Positions 1 to 6,480 are shown, counted from the first letter of the stretch. The stretch is DNA of 45,871 nucleotides from SIG440 sp045648175 (GCA_045648175.1 JAZRNN010000077.1:1-45871); one strand, 5' to 3'. Numbers and translations: made by a program. The notes: a model not told the origin generated them from the sequence alone.

Positions 1-1
1 A

Positions 2-454
2 ATACCTGTTGACTTGCTCAGGGGAGACCTGATTTCTGCAGGCTTTGATTTGTTGGGAATAGTTCCACTTATTGGTGAAGTTGGTGATGCAGGCAAGGCG
101 CTTAGAATAGCGGATAAGGCAAAGGTTTCAAAAATTGCTGATGAAGTAAACGATGCAATAAAATTATCAACCCGAAGTAAATTATTAAGCAAAGTGCAAA
201 ATCCAAAATTAAGGAATGCGATAAATGAGATATATCGTGATGGCGCAACTATAGGTGATGGTGGCCTTGCGGATGCTATAAGGCATGAACTTAAAACCGG
301 AGAACTTGTCGGTGGGAAATCGCATATTCAAAAGGGCAAAGAGAGAATAAAAAATTTAGAAAATATTTTAAATAAGCAAGATTTGAGTAATACAGAAAAG
401 GAAATTGCTGAAGAACTAATTGAGAATATAAGTCTTGCGTTGGGAGGGAAGTAA
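2..454 (+). CDS. C-terminal end of a polymorphic (RHS/CDI-like) toxin, 5' partial
   Basis: The frame is open from the window edge, so this is the end of a longer protein; 150 residues are visible. The first visible stretch (PVDLLRGDLISAGFDLLGI, then VPLIGEVGDAGKA) is the hydrophobic pre-toxin segment commonly found just before the variable toxin domain of secreted RHS/CDI-type toxins. The last 80 residues (from about NPKLRNAINEIYRDG, through GDGGLADAIRHELKTGE and HIQKGKERIKNLENIL) resemble C-terminal domains I have seen at the ends of such proteins; I cannot name the catalytic activity. A separate gene starting one base after the stop fits an immunity protein. An internal TTG at 14 is not a believable start. 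The toxin role is inferred from architecture and context. Confidence 0.65.
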   Translation: MPVDLLRGDLISAGFDLLGIVPLIGEVGDAGKALRIADKAKVSKIADEVNDAIKLSTRSKLLSKVQNPKLRNAINEIYRDGATIGDGGLADAIRHELKTGELVGGKSHIQKGKERIKNLENILNKQDLSNTEKEIAEELIENISLALGGK

Positions 455-455
455 T

Positions 456-809
456 ATGACAAGCAGAGAACTAAATAGCATGCTTATCCAATGGGTTCCG
501 GAGGTAGCTGCGACTTACGAAAAAGAAGTTGAATGGCAGGAAGGCGATGAAACAGGTGCTCACATAATATTTGGCGATGTGTTAGTGCCTCACATAATAG
601 AATTAGTTGAAGAACAGGAGAGTGAATCACTTAAAAAGATTTTCGAATTTATTGAACACCTTCTTTCGTTGAATGACGAATATGCGGAAGAAGTTGTTAT
701 GTTAAGTGTTATTGAAAGCTTATATTACCGACTGGAAAATTTTAGTGCAGTATATTTGCCTATGAAGGAAAAGACAAGGTTGTGTTTTGAAAGACTCAAA
801 CAAGGTTAA
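456..809 (+). CDS. Probable immunity protein for the upstream toxin
   Basis: A 117-residue, strongly acidic, soluble protein with no signal peptide or membrane segment. The ATG at 456 follows the toxin stop by one base and has a GGAGGGAA ribosome binding site at about 442-449, inside the end of the toxin gene; the in-frame TTG at 435 is less likely. Position directly behind a toxin C-terminus, size and charge are typical of cognate immunity proteins. The pattern EVEWQEGDETGAHIIFGDVL, then an all-helical region (IIELVEEQES, IFEFIEHLL), resembles a small family of uncharacterised proteins (I think DUF7674-like) often found in this setting. The immunity role is inferred, not shown by motifs. Confidence 0.6.
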   Translation: MTSRELNSMLIQWVPEVAATYEKEVEWQEGDETGAHIIFGDVLVPHIIELVEEQESESLKKIFEFIEHLLSLNDEYAEEVVMLSVIESLYYRLENFSAVYLPMKEKTRLCFERLKQG

Positions 810-910
810 AAGCAAATTATGATAAAAAGATTAATTAAGTGACGCGATGGGTTATAAAGCCGATATAGTGAGAGGTTAAACTAGTGTATCCATTTTGCAC
901 ACGAAATTTT

Positions 911-943
911 AAAAAAGCACTTGCTATTTGAAAGTGCTTTTTT
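911..943. terminator. Bidirectional Rho-independent terminator
   Basis: A 12-bp stem AAAAAAGCACTT / AAGTGCTTTTTT with a 9-base loop ends in T-runs on both strands. It lies between the converging immunity gene and XRE gene. The 100 bases before it (810-910) hold no gene I can recognise. Confidence 0.85.
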
Positions 944-952
944 AGTTATATT

Positions 953-1195
953 TTAATCGTTAAATAAATCTTCAATAGCGACATCAAGAATTTTTGCTAT
1001 TACATAAAGTTCTTTATCTGTTGCACTTCGTATTTGACCTTCAAGTTTTGAATAACTGGTGGGATTCATGTCGCAACCCATTACTTGAATTTGTGCAATA
1101 AAGTCTTTTTGTTTTATTCCCTTTTCTTTCCTTAACCGTTCTATATTTTTACCAACCAAATTCTTGTTGCCATATGTTTGCTTCCGCATTTTCAT
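953..1195 (-). CDS. XRE-family helix-turn-helix regulator
   Basis: An 80-residue DNA-binding protein. After a basic N-terminus it has the HTH_3 pattern: LVGKNIERLRKEKGIKQKDF (helix 1 and first HTH helix), MNPTSYSKLEGQIRSATDKE (recognition helix and following turn), then LYVIAKILDVAIEDLF, the usual XRE ending. There is no partner domain, so it probably binds as a dimer. The upstream AAAGGA ribosome binding site (minus strand, about 1209-1214) falls inside one of the inverted repeats listed at 1205-1299, which suggests autoregulation together with repression of the divergent lipoprotein gene. Role beyond DNA binding is unknown. Confidence 0.88.
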   Translation of the reverse strand: MKMRKQTYGNKNLVGKNIERLRKEKGIKQKDFIAQIQVMGCDMNPTSYSKLEGQIRSATDKELYVIAKILDVAIEDLFND

Positions 1196-1204
1196 AAAAC
1201 TATA

Positions 1205-1299
1205 ATTCCTTTTTAGAATATTTTCTTTATTATATTCCTAAAAAGTATTGACATAATTCTAAAATAGAATTATAATATAATAAAATTCGAATTTGGAAT
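1205..1299. promoter_or_regulatory. Cluster of ATTC-N7-GAAT inverted repeats (candidate operators of the XRE protein)
   Basis: Three 15-bp sites share exact ATTC and GAAT arms with a 7-base AT-rich centre: 1205-1219, 1256-1270 and 1285-1299. A degenerate fourth (ATTC/GTAT) is at 1234-1248. The middle site fills most of the spacer between the -35 and -10 boxes of the lipoprotein promoter, and the first covers the XRE ribosome binding site region. The arrangement is what a divergently acting XRE repressor would need; binding is inferred. Confidence 0.6.
1248..1276 (+). promoter_or_regulatory. Consensus sigma-A promoter of the lipoprotein gene
   Basis: TTGACA (1248-1253) and TATAAT (1271-1276) are separated by exactly 17 bases. 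A perfect ATTCTA/TAGAAT dyad lies between them. Confidence 0.85.
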
Positions 1300-1330
1300 T
1301 TTAAATTAAATTTAAAAAGGAGTTTTACTT

Positions 1331-1684
1331 GTGAAAAAGGCTTTATGTTTATTATTAATGATAATTATATGTTGTATTTCATTGGTTGCTTGTAAATCAA
1401 CATTAGATGTTCGGCAGGAACTTGTTAATATTTGCTGTGATTTTTCAAACTGTAATTCTGTTAAATGGTTCGAAATTGCTACAGACAACACATATGAAAC
1501 AGATAATGGATACGAAGTGAAAGCAAAAGGATCGTATTGGCCTGTTGATGAATATGGTTCCGTAGGGGATCAAATGATTTTTGATATTGAGTTTACTGCA
1601 ACTTGGGATAGAAGCAGTAGTTGTTACGATATAGATATTAATAAAAAAGTTATTATGGACTCATATGAAGCGAGGTTGAAATAA
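1331..1684 (+). CDS. Small lipoprotein of unknown function
   Basis: A 117-residue protein with GTG start and an AAGGAG site 8 bases upstream. The N-terminus is a lipoprotein signal peptide: two lysines, a hydrophobic run, and the lipobox LVAC with Cys21 as the predicted lipidated residue. The mature part contains two further pairs of cysteines and many aromatic/acidic residues, and ends KVIMDSYEARLK. I do not recognise the family. Because it is driven by a consensus promoter overlapped by XRE operator candidates, it is probably the regulated target of the divergent XRE gene. Confidence 0.75.
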   Translation: MKKALCLLLMIIICCISLVACKSTLDVRQELVNICCDFSNCNSVKWFEIATDNTYETDNGYEVKAKGSYWPVDEYGSVGDQMIFDIEFTATWDRSSSCYDIDINKKVIMDSYEARLK

Positions 1685-1786
1685 AATCTGCTCCATTTTC
1701 TGTTTGTTCGTAAAGATGCATTTTTATAAATACGCATGTTTTAAAAGAGTTATACCATATATAACATTTGAACTTATTTCATAAGG

Positions 1787-1967
1787 GCATCCAAATCATT
1801 CGGCTCTTCCAAAAAGAAACGACAATTTTCGACAAGAAAGTTGTCGTTTCTTTTTGTACTATTATCTTTTCACTTTTCTCTCTTCACTTTTCACTAAAAA
1901 ATTGTCGTTTCCAGATAAGAGATAAAAGAGAATAGAGAAGAGAAAAGGTAGCGTTGCTTACGCAAAG
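1787..1967. repeat. Composite repeat unit 1 with hairpin
   Basis: Order: a conserved 24-base motif (1787-1810, ending CATTCGGCTCTTCC); a 15-bp perfect hairpin (AAAAAGAAACGACAA 1811-1825 / TTGTCGTTTCTTTTT 1841-1855), which could terminate transcription; a pyrimidine-rich tract (about 1861-1895); a second copy of the hairpin's right arm (AAAATTGTCGTTT, 1898-1910, exact complement of 1817-1829); and a purine-rich tract roughly complementary to the first tract (about 1913-1947). The left arm can therefore pair with either right arm. Confidence 0.7.
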
Positions 1968-1980
1968 CTTATTGTTATAT

Positions 1981-2155
1981 GCATCTAAACCATTCGGCTC
2001 TTCCAAAACAAAAATCCTGTCGAAAGATAGGATTTTTGTTTTGTAATATTCATTTTTCATTATTCAATATTCATCATTCATTAAATACGACAGGATTTTT
2101 TAATGAATAATGAATGATGAAATCGCATAGCTAATGAATAATTAATAATTGAAAT
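1981..2155. repeat. Composite repeat unit 2 with hairpin, same layout as unit 1
   Basis: The same 24-base motif with two transitions (1981-2004) is followed by a hairpin of unrelated sequence (AAAACAAAAATCCT 2005-2018 / AGGATTTTTGTTTT 2029-2042), an AT-rich tract with ATTCAT repeats (2045-2087), a second right arm (CGACAGGATTTTT, 2088-2100, exact complement of 2010-2022), and a tract complementary to the first (TAATGAATAATGAATGATGA, from 2101). Architecture is conserved with unit 1 while the stem sequences differ. Confidence 0.7.
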
Positions 2156-2186
2156 TCTATGAATTTGATGATATAATATCGGGGAG

Positions 2187-2228
2187 CCAATGCGAAAAGA
2201 CGCCAATCAGGCGTCTTTTTTGCATTGG
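2187..2228. terminator. Large hairpin, terminator-like
   Basis: CCAATGC-GAAAAGACGCC (2187-2204) pairs with GGCGTCTTTTT-t-GCATTGG (2210-2228): about 18 bp with one bulged T and a 5-base loop AATCA. T-runs are inside the stem, so it may end transcription in either direction. On the minus strand it lies directly behind the CCA of the tRNA-like fragment. Confidence 0.6.
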
Positions 2229-2254
2229 TGAGGTTTTCGGGGACTCGAACCCTG
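2226..2254 (-). other. tRNA-like 3' fragment (T-arm and CCA end)
   Basis: The minus strand reads CAGGG-TTCGAGT-CCCCG, a T-arm-like sequence (one stem mismatch) with a perfect T-loop, then AAAACCTC and ACCA. It is followed at once by the hairpin at 2187-2228, as tRNA genes are followed by terminators. There is no matching 5' acceptor strand, D-arm or anticodon arm upstream, and the acceptor strand is one base too long, so it is not a functional tRNA. It could be an attachment-site remnant of an element that used a tRNA 3' end; this is inference. Confidence 0.45.
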
Positions 2255-2261
2255 AGATGGA

Positions 2262-2304
2262 AAACATCGGAAAAACAGTACGGTGAACTGTTTTTCCGAT
2301 GTTT
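2262..2304. repeat. 17-bp perfect inverted repeat
   Basis: AAACATCGGAAAAACAG (2262-2278) and its exact complement (2288-2304) flank a 9-base loop. It lies directly beside the tRNA-like fragment, where the anticodon half would be expected. Confidence 0.7.
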
Positions 2305-2539
2305 GGTGTGTAGTACGCTACCGAAATGCGAATCATTTGGGTGGACAAGCAGGGAAGATGTGTAGCATCTTTCTCACTGAAAATTGCCCTTGTCGATTTT
2401 GAAGTAATAGGTAATAGTGAATAAGGAATAGGTTAAGGTGCAAACTCACAAAAGCGAGTTTGTTTGTAAAAATGTCACTGATTTTATCACCAATAAACAA
2501 TAAAAGTTATATGTATCTATTATGAACGTGAAAGCCACC

Positions 2540-2566
2540 AAAAGCAAGCGAGATGTGCTTGCTTTT
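2540..2566. terminator. Terminator behind the AraC gene
   Basis: AAAAGCAAGC (2540-2549) and GCTTGCTTTT (2557-2566) form a 10-bp stem with a 7-base loop, with T-runs on both sides, immediately past the stop of the minus-strand AraC gene. A smaller hairpin (CAAACTC/GAGTTTG, 2441-2462) lies further out. Confidence 0.75.
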
Positions 2567-2571
2567 TTATT

Positions 2572-3312
2572 TTAAAATTTTAAAGGGTTGCCCGTAATGC
2601 TTATTTCGGTATACTTTCGGGGAGATACACCTGTAACTTTTTTGAATTTTTTCGAGAAACATACATAATCAGTATAACCGCATTGTTCCGAGATAGTTGC
2701 CAGGGAAACCGAGTGTCTATAGGTACTTATAAGATAACAAGCATGTGTAATCCTGACCATCGTTAAAAACTCGGTAGGTGTTTTGCCGGTAATACATTTA
2801 AATTGTTCCCTGATATAATCTTCAGAATATCCACTTTCGTTTAAAACTTGAGAAAGAGAGAAATCGTAATTACTGAATTCATTAGAGATTTTGTCTGATA
2901 TCTCTTTTACAGAAGTATAGATTTTATTATCAATTTTTATGTTGCTTAAAACAAAATGAAAAAATGCATTAGCCAAAGCACAAAGATATTCAAAATTGGC
3001 ATATCTGTTGTCGTATATCATTTGTGCAAGCGATATTCCCTCTTTTTTTTCATTATCAGGAATAATGTTCACTGACTCGATGTTAAAAAATTGGTTAAAC
3101 TCTCCGTTTATATATATTCTTTCTATGTCAGGGTTTGCGGTGATACTGTGAGTAGTAGCCGGAGGAATGATGATAATGTCACCGGCGGATATATCTTTTT
3201 TATGTTTTTCGCAATATAAGATTCCGTTACCTTTTGTACAGATAATTATCTCATGATTTTTGTGTTTGTGCGGAACACCGGATTTTTTAGTATGATTAAC
3301 AATAAAATTCAT
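2572..3312 (-). CDS. AraC-family transcriptional regulator with cupin sensor domain
   Basis: A 246-residue protein. Residues 1-70 form a cupin-like sensor: HKHKNHEIIICTKGNGILYC, then DISAGDIIIIPPATTHSI. Residues about 140-240 carry the two AraC helix-turn-helix motifs, with SLSQVLNESGYSEDYIREQF as the first and LATISEQCGYTDYVCFSKKF, then KVTGVSPRKYTE, as the canonical second. The start at 3312 has a GAGGTG site 6 bases upstream. It is divergent from a MATE exporter (149 bp between starts), so it most likely controls that gene in response to a small ligand, probably a sugar-like or toxic compound. The ligand cannot be read from the sequence. Confidence 0.9.
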   Translation of the reverse strand: MNFIVNHTKKSGVPHKHKNHEIIICTKGNGILYCEKHKKDISAGDIIIIPPATTHSITANPDIERIYINGEFNQFFNIESVNIIPDNEKKEGISLAQMIYDNRYANFEYLCALANAFFHFVLSNIKIDNKIYTSVKEISDKISNEFSNYDFSLSQVLNESGYSEDYIREQFKCITGKTPTEFLTMVRITHACYLISTYRHSVSLATISEQCGYTDYVCFSKKFKKVTGVSPRKYTEISITGNPLKF

Positions 3313-3379
3313 AAATACACCTCTTTACAAGATTATACAACAAATCTATCTTTTGCACAAGTTAAACCATAAAAAAGCA

Positions 3380-3408
3380 TAGCTGATTTTTAAAATTAAT
3401 GTTATAAT
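3380..3408 (+). promoter_or_regulatory. Extended -10 promoter of the MATE gene
   Basis: TG-T-TATAAT at 3400-3408 is a good extended -10 box; the -35 region (3380-3385, TAGCTG) is poor, consistent with a promoter that needs an activator such as the divergent AraC protein. Confidence 0.5.
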
Positions 3409-3460
3409 TATAGAAAAATAAACAAATTGCGGTGAAAAAACGAAAAGAAAAAATACAGAT

Positions 3461-4813
3461 ATGCTTTCCGGGTCGATAACAAAAGGGCTATTGTCCATGT
3501 CAATACCTATTATGATAATGAATGTTATGCAATCATTATTCAATATTATAGATATGACAGCTCTCAGACATTTTGCCGATGATAACGCAGTAGGTGCAGT
3601 GGGTGCTTGCGGCATGCTGATAAGTTTGTGCACAGGCCTTTTGATTGGTGTAGCGACAGGAGCTAATATTATTGTTGCAAAAAGGATAGGTATGGGGGAT
3701 AAAAGGCAGGCAGAAAAAGCAGTTATGACATCTATTTTGACTTCGATTATCGGAGGATTGCTTTTGATGTTTGTTGGATTGGCATTTGCCGAAATATTTT
3801 TAAAAATGACCAATTGCCCTGATGGACTTCTTAAAAATGCTGTTTTGTATTTCAGAATATATTTTTTGGGAGTTCCGGTGATGTTATTTTATAATTATTG
3901 TGCCTCAATATTAAGAGCGATAGGCGATACAAAAAAACCAATGTATTTTTTGGTGCTTGGGGGATTCCTTAAACTTGTCTTTACCTTTTTATTCATTGTG
4001 TGTCTTGATATGACCGTAGACGGAGTTGCATATGCTACAATTATATCAAATGTAATAGTGAGCGTATTAGTGTTTGTGGCATTGATGAAACATAAAGATA
4101 TTGTGGAAATCAATTTTAAGGAGATTAAGATTGACATCAGTGAACTAAAAAATATTTTGTTTATAGGAATACCAACAGGGCTTCAAACTTCGTTATATTC
4201 GCTTGCAAATGTGGTGATTACTTCTGTTGTTAATAGCTTTGGAGAAGCTGCAGCAACAGGCATATCAATCGCAAATCAATTTGATGTAATTTTAAGTCAG
4301 ATTTCTTGTGCTCCTGCATATGCCACAATGAGTTATGTGGCACAAAATCTTGGCGCGGGAAACATAATAAGAGTAAAACAAACGGTTGTACGCTCAATAA
4401 TGATTACTGTTTCTTTCGGGGCGAGTTTGGGTGCACTTTCGGCAATTTTTTCGGGGCAACTGTCGTCAATAATATCGACCAATCCTGAAATAATAGCGTA
4501 TTCCCGACAAAAGATGGTTATTATTTCAAGTACATACTTTCTTTCCGGAATAAATGAAACAATGGGTGGCGTGCTTAAAGGTATGGGAAAACCCATATAC
4601 CCTGCAATTGTGACATTTGTGTTTATGTTTTTGCTTAGATTTTTCTGGGTTTATGTAATTTTCCCGCTTAATCCCAACCTTACATTTTTATATGCAGTTT
4701 GGCCTATAGGTTGGACTATGGCTATTATATCATTGTTCATTGTATATATTCCAGCGATAAGAAAATTACAAATGGATAAGGGCTATACCAAAGAAAATTT
4801 ATTATGTCAATGA
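3461..4813 (+). CDS. MATE-family multidrug efflux transporter
   Basis: A 450-residue membrane protein with the twelve-helix layout of the MATE family (Na+- or H+-coupled export of organic cations and drugs). Typical sequences are LSGSITKGLLSMSIPIMIMN at the N-terminus, VGAVGACGMLISLCTGLLIG, the ANIIVAKRIGMGD motif after helix 2, LRAIGDTKKPMYF, and the second-half equivalents GIPTGLQTSLYSLANVVITS and VAQNLGAGNIIRVKQ. Length is normal. The start is uncertain: ATG 3461 has no good ribosome binding site, and a GTG at 3432 begins a short basic frame (MKKRKEK) like the N-terminus of relatives but one base out of phase. It is transcribed divergently from the AraC gene, and a hairpin ends the transcript at 4879-4905. 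Confidence 0.9.
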   Translation: MLSGSITKGLLSMSIPIMIMNVMQSLFNIIDMTALRHFADDNAVGAVGACGMLISLCTGLLIGVATGANIIVAKRIGMGDKRQAEKAVMTSILTSIIGGLLLMFVGLAFAEIFLKMTNCPDGLLKNAVLYFRIYFLGVPVMLFYNYCASILRAIGDTKKPMYFLVLGGFLKLVFTFLFIVCLDMTVDGVAYATIISNVIVSVLVFVALMKHKDIVEINFKEIKIDISELKNILFIGIPTGLQTSLYSLANVVITSVVNSFGEAAATGISIANQFDVILSQISCAPAYATMSYVAQNLGAGNIIRVKQTVVRSIMITVSFGASLGALSAIFSGQLSSIISTNPEIIAYSRQKMVIISSTYFLSGINETMGGVLKGMGKPIYPAIVTFVFMFLLRFFWVYVIFPLNPNLTFLYAVWPIGWTMAIISLFIVYIPAIRKLQMDKGYTKENLLCQ

Positions 4814-4851
4814 TTTTATTAAAACGAAATCAATCCAATTTATAACTTATA

Positions 4852-4905
4852 GAATCTAAACCATTCGGCTCTTCCACCAAAAAGCAGCACAATGTGCTGC
4901 TTTTT
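4852..4905 (+). terminator. Third copy of the 24-base motif plus terminator hairpin
   Basis: The motif at 4852-4875 (ending ACCATTCGGCTCTTCC) differs from the copy at 1981-2004 by only one or two bases. It is followed by a 12-bp stem AAAAAGCAGCAC (4879-4890) / GTGCTGCTTTTT (4894-4905) with loop AAT and a T-run. It terminates the MATE transcript. The motif is always immediately 5' of a hairpin in this window, and the hairpin sequences differ. Confidence 0.75.
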
Positions 4906-5343
4906 TATGCTTAAAGATGTCCGTTTTGTCCGTTTTGTCCGTTTTGTCCGTTTTTACAGATATGTAGTAAAAGAGAATGCAATAGAAGAAATTTTTACTC
5001 CACTTGATAATATTGAAACTGTTGCCGAAAGAACGCGGTCTTTAGAAATAGCAACAGAGAAAATTATAAATTCTATAAATGATTCAATCGAAAGTATCAA
5101 TAGACAAATTAGTTACTGTATGGTATTATATATAGCTATGAGAATAAGGGCTACAAGAAATACCGCCTGAAATCGGGTGATGCGGCTTGTGAAGAGTGTA
5201 AGGAGCGAGGTAGATATACATATTTGATAGAAAGACTCAAATATGTAGAGTTTTTGCCAATTGTACACCCGAACTGCAGTTGTAATTATATATTACTAAA
5301 TAAATATATTTATAATGGTTATGCTATATATAGAATGGAGTGA
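4892..5343 (+). pseudogene. Broken phage-like (minor head / SPP1 gp7-like) gene fragment
   Basis: Two open stretches in different frames read as one ancestral protein. The first (frame of 4892, stop at 5168-5170) runs through the VRF repeat into a helical part (IETVAERTRSLEIATEKIIN, SINDSIESINRQISY). The second (in the frame of 5161, stop TGA 5341-5343) reads YENKGYKKYRLKSGDAACEE, CKERGRYTYLIERLK, then EFLPIVHPNCSC. The spaced CEEC and HPNCSC pattern is typical of the C-terminus of phage minor head proteins and related toxin-carrying proteins. The frame shift falls between about 5135 and 5160. The apparent ATG at 4892 lies inside the terminator hairpin, so there is no proper start. It is a decayed remnant. 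Confidence 0.55.
4919..4954 (+). repeat. Four tandem copies of a 9-base repeat (GTCCGTTTT)
   Basis: Four exact, contiguous 9-base units at 4919-4927, 4928-4936, 4937-4945 and 4946-4954. In the overlapping broken frame they encode VRF repeated four times. No spacers are present, so it is a simple tandem repeat. Confidence 0.95.
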
Positions 5344-5348
5344 TGATT

Positions 5349-5528
5349 ATGGAAAATTATGAAATGCCAATAGGTTTTGGAATGGCGCTTGCACAAAGAC
5401 CTGAGGCGATGAAAAAGTTTATCAATCTCAGTGAAAATATAAAACATGAAATTATTAATGGTACACATACAGTATCATCAAAAGAGGAAATGCAACGGTA
5501 TGTTGATAGAATTATATCTGAATACTAA
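5349..5528 (+). CDS. Small conserved protein of unknown function (59 aa)
   Basis: ATG 5349 has a GGAG site 8 bases upstream; the GTG at 5340 overlaps that site and is unlikely. The protein, MENYEMPIGFGMALAQRPEA, then MKKFINLSENIKHEIINGTH and SSKEEMQRYVDRII, resembles short soluble proteins I have seen repeatedly in Clostridia. It has no membrane segment or known domain. The start lies just behind the stop of the phage-like remnant. Confidence 0.65.
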   Translation: MENYEMPIGFGMALAQRPEAMKKFINLSENIKHEIINGTHTVSSKEEMQRYVDRIISEY

Positions 5529-5596
5529 TGCAATAACTCATTTTGATTTATAATTTATATTTAATTGCACACGCTATAGTAAGAGGTGATTATACT

Positions 5597-5740
5597 ATGA
5601 ATGAAAGAATAAAACAAAGCCAACAAAAATCTGCAACAGATAACCAATGGGTTTCTACCGGAATAGTCCGCCCTGTTGATAAATCTGAACGCAGGGATGG
5701 TCCCGGCGGAGAGGATGCAGATAAATCTAAAGATAAATAA
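5597..5740 (+). CDS. Very small hydrophilic protein (47 aa), unknown
   Basis: ATG 5597 with a GAGGTG site 8 bases upstream; an upstream in-frame start at 5543 has none. The peptide starts MNERIKQSQQKSATDNQW and ends in a charged, Gly/Asp/Lys-rich tail (RRDGPGGEDADKSKDK), probably disordered. The good ribosome binding site and a terminator right behind it (5747-5786) support a real transcript, but no function can be assigned. Confidence 0.5.
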   Translation: MNERIKQSQQKSATDNQWVSTGIVRPVDKSERRDGPGGEDADKSKDK

Positions 5741-5746
5741 CAAAAG

Positions 5747-5786
5747 ACACAGACAGGTAAACCTTAAACCCCGTCTGTGTTTTTTG
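5747..5786 (+). terminator. Rho-independent terminator
   Basis: ACACAGAC (5747-5754) pairs with GTCTGTGT (5773-5780), followed by a T-run. It closes the small-gene region. Confidence 0.75.
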
Positions 5787-5859
5787 CCTAAATATTAAAA
5801 TTTTACGATAATTAAATAACGAAAAACAAGTTATCAAATGTATGAATATTTTTTATAAA

Positions 5860-6360
5860 CTACGGATTAATAAATAAAGGAATATCGGGTGCATTAAATG
5901 TAAAGATAATAAATACACTAACCATCAGTATATTTAAAATTTGTAATAGGTTTTCAACATCTTTGGTTTTGCAGGATAATGCCAACTTGTAAGCTAAATA
6001 GAATGATGCAATAACGCTGATATAAAAAATAGAAATATCAATATAACTAATGTGATACCCTATTATCCCTGAATATGTATAAAATAACGTTATTATCAGC
6101 AATACACCAAATAGTGCACTCAAAAGTATGGCAGAAAATATACAAGGGTAATTATCTTTCAACTTCACATTTAGATATATTGAATATATCAACATAGGAA
6201 AGTATATTAATTTTGTATGTTCCCAAATTGATTCATTAATCGGAGTAAATAAACCAACAAATAAATTATTATCTGACATGTTATAAGCAAAATGAAGTAA
6301 TGTACCCAAAACGGATACAAATATTATTCCCAATATTATGTTTTGTTTAATGACTTTCAT
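5860..6360 (-). CDS. DUF6512-like integral membrane protein
   Basis: A 166-residue protein with about five hydrophobic helices. It starts MKVIKQNIILGIIFVSVLGT, carries the conserved loop FTPINESIWEHTKLIYFP after helix 2, and continues LSALFGVLLIITLFYTYSG and SIFYISVIASFYLAYKLA. The NESIWEH loop and helix spacing match the DUF6512 family, whose function is unknown. ATG 6360 has a GGTG site 6 bases away; the GTG at 6369 lies within that site. The gene stands alone and is divergent from the ECF gene. Confidence 0.75.
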   Translation of the reverse strand: MKVIKQNIILGIIFVSVLGTLLHFAYNMSDNNLFVGLFTPINESIWEHTKLIYFPMLIYSIYLNVKLKDNYPCIFSAILLSALFGVLLIITLFYTYSGIIGYHISYIDISIFYISVIASFYLAYKLALSCKTKDVENLLQILNILMVSVFIIFTFNAPDIPLFINP

Positions 6361-6451
6361 ATATATCACCAGTATATAATATTAGAAAATGAGACGAGGT
6401 ATGAATTATTTTATTAATGAACGTTAATTTTTTAATATTCTTTATTGGCCC

Positions 6452-6480
6452 TTGTAATATGTTTAGTTTTATGATATAAT
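6452..6480 (+). promoter_or_regulatory. Promoter of the ECF S-component gene
   Basis: TTGTAA (6452-6457), 17-base spacer, TATAAT (6475-6480) with an extended TG at 6472-6473. Only about 25 bases separate the expected transcription start from the ATG, so there is no room for a riboswitch. Confidence 0.75.

Larger units (their letters stand above)
1685..2571. repeat. 887-bp gene-free region made of inverted and composite repeats
   Basis: No convincing gene is present. The region contains two composite repeat units (1787-1967 and 1981-2155), a large hairpin (2187-2228), a tRNA-like 3' fragment on the minus strand (2226-2254), a 17-bp inverted repeat (2262-2304), a 7-bp hairpin (2441-2462) and the AraC terminator (2540-2566). 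The mosaic suggests repeated insertion and decay of small elements downstream of the lipoprotein gene. An open frame on the minus strand at 2157-2348 merely crosses these structures. Confidence 0.7.

Noticed and set aside
2226..2304. Complete tRNA gene on the minus strand
   Set aside because: No acceptor 5' strand, D-arm or anticodon arm can be found; only the T-arm and CCA end match.
2157..2348. Open minus-strand frame of 63 codons
   Set aside because: It crosses a terminator-like hairpin, the tRNA-like fragment and a 17-bp inverted repeat, and has no ribosome binding site.
4919..4954. Possible CRISPR-like repeat array
   Set aside because: The 9-base units are contiguous with no spacers, and no cas genes are nearby.
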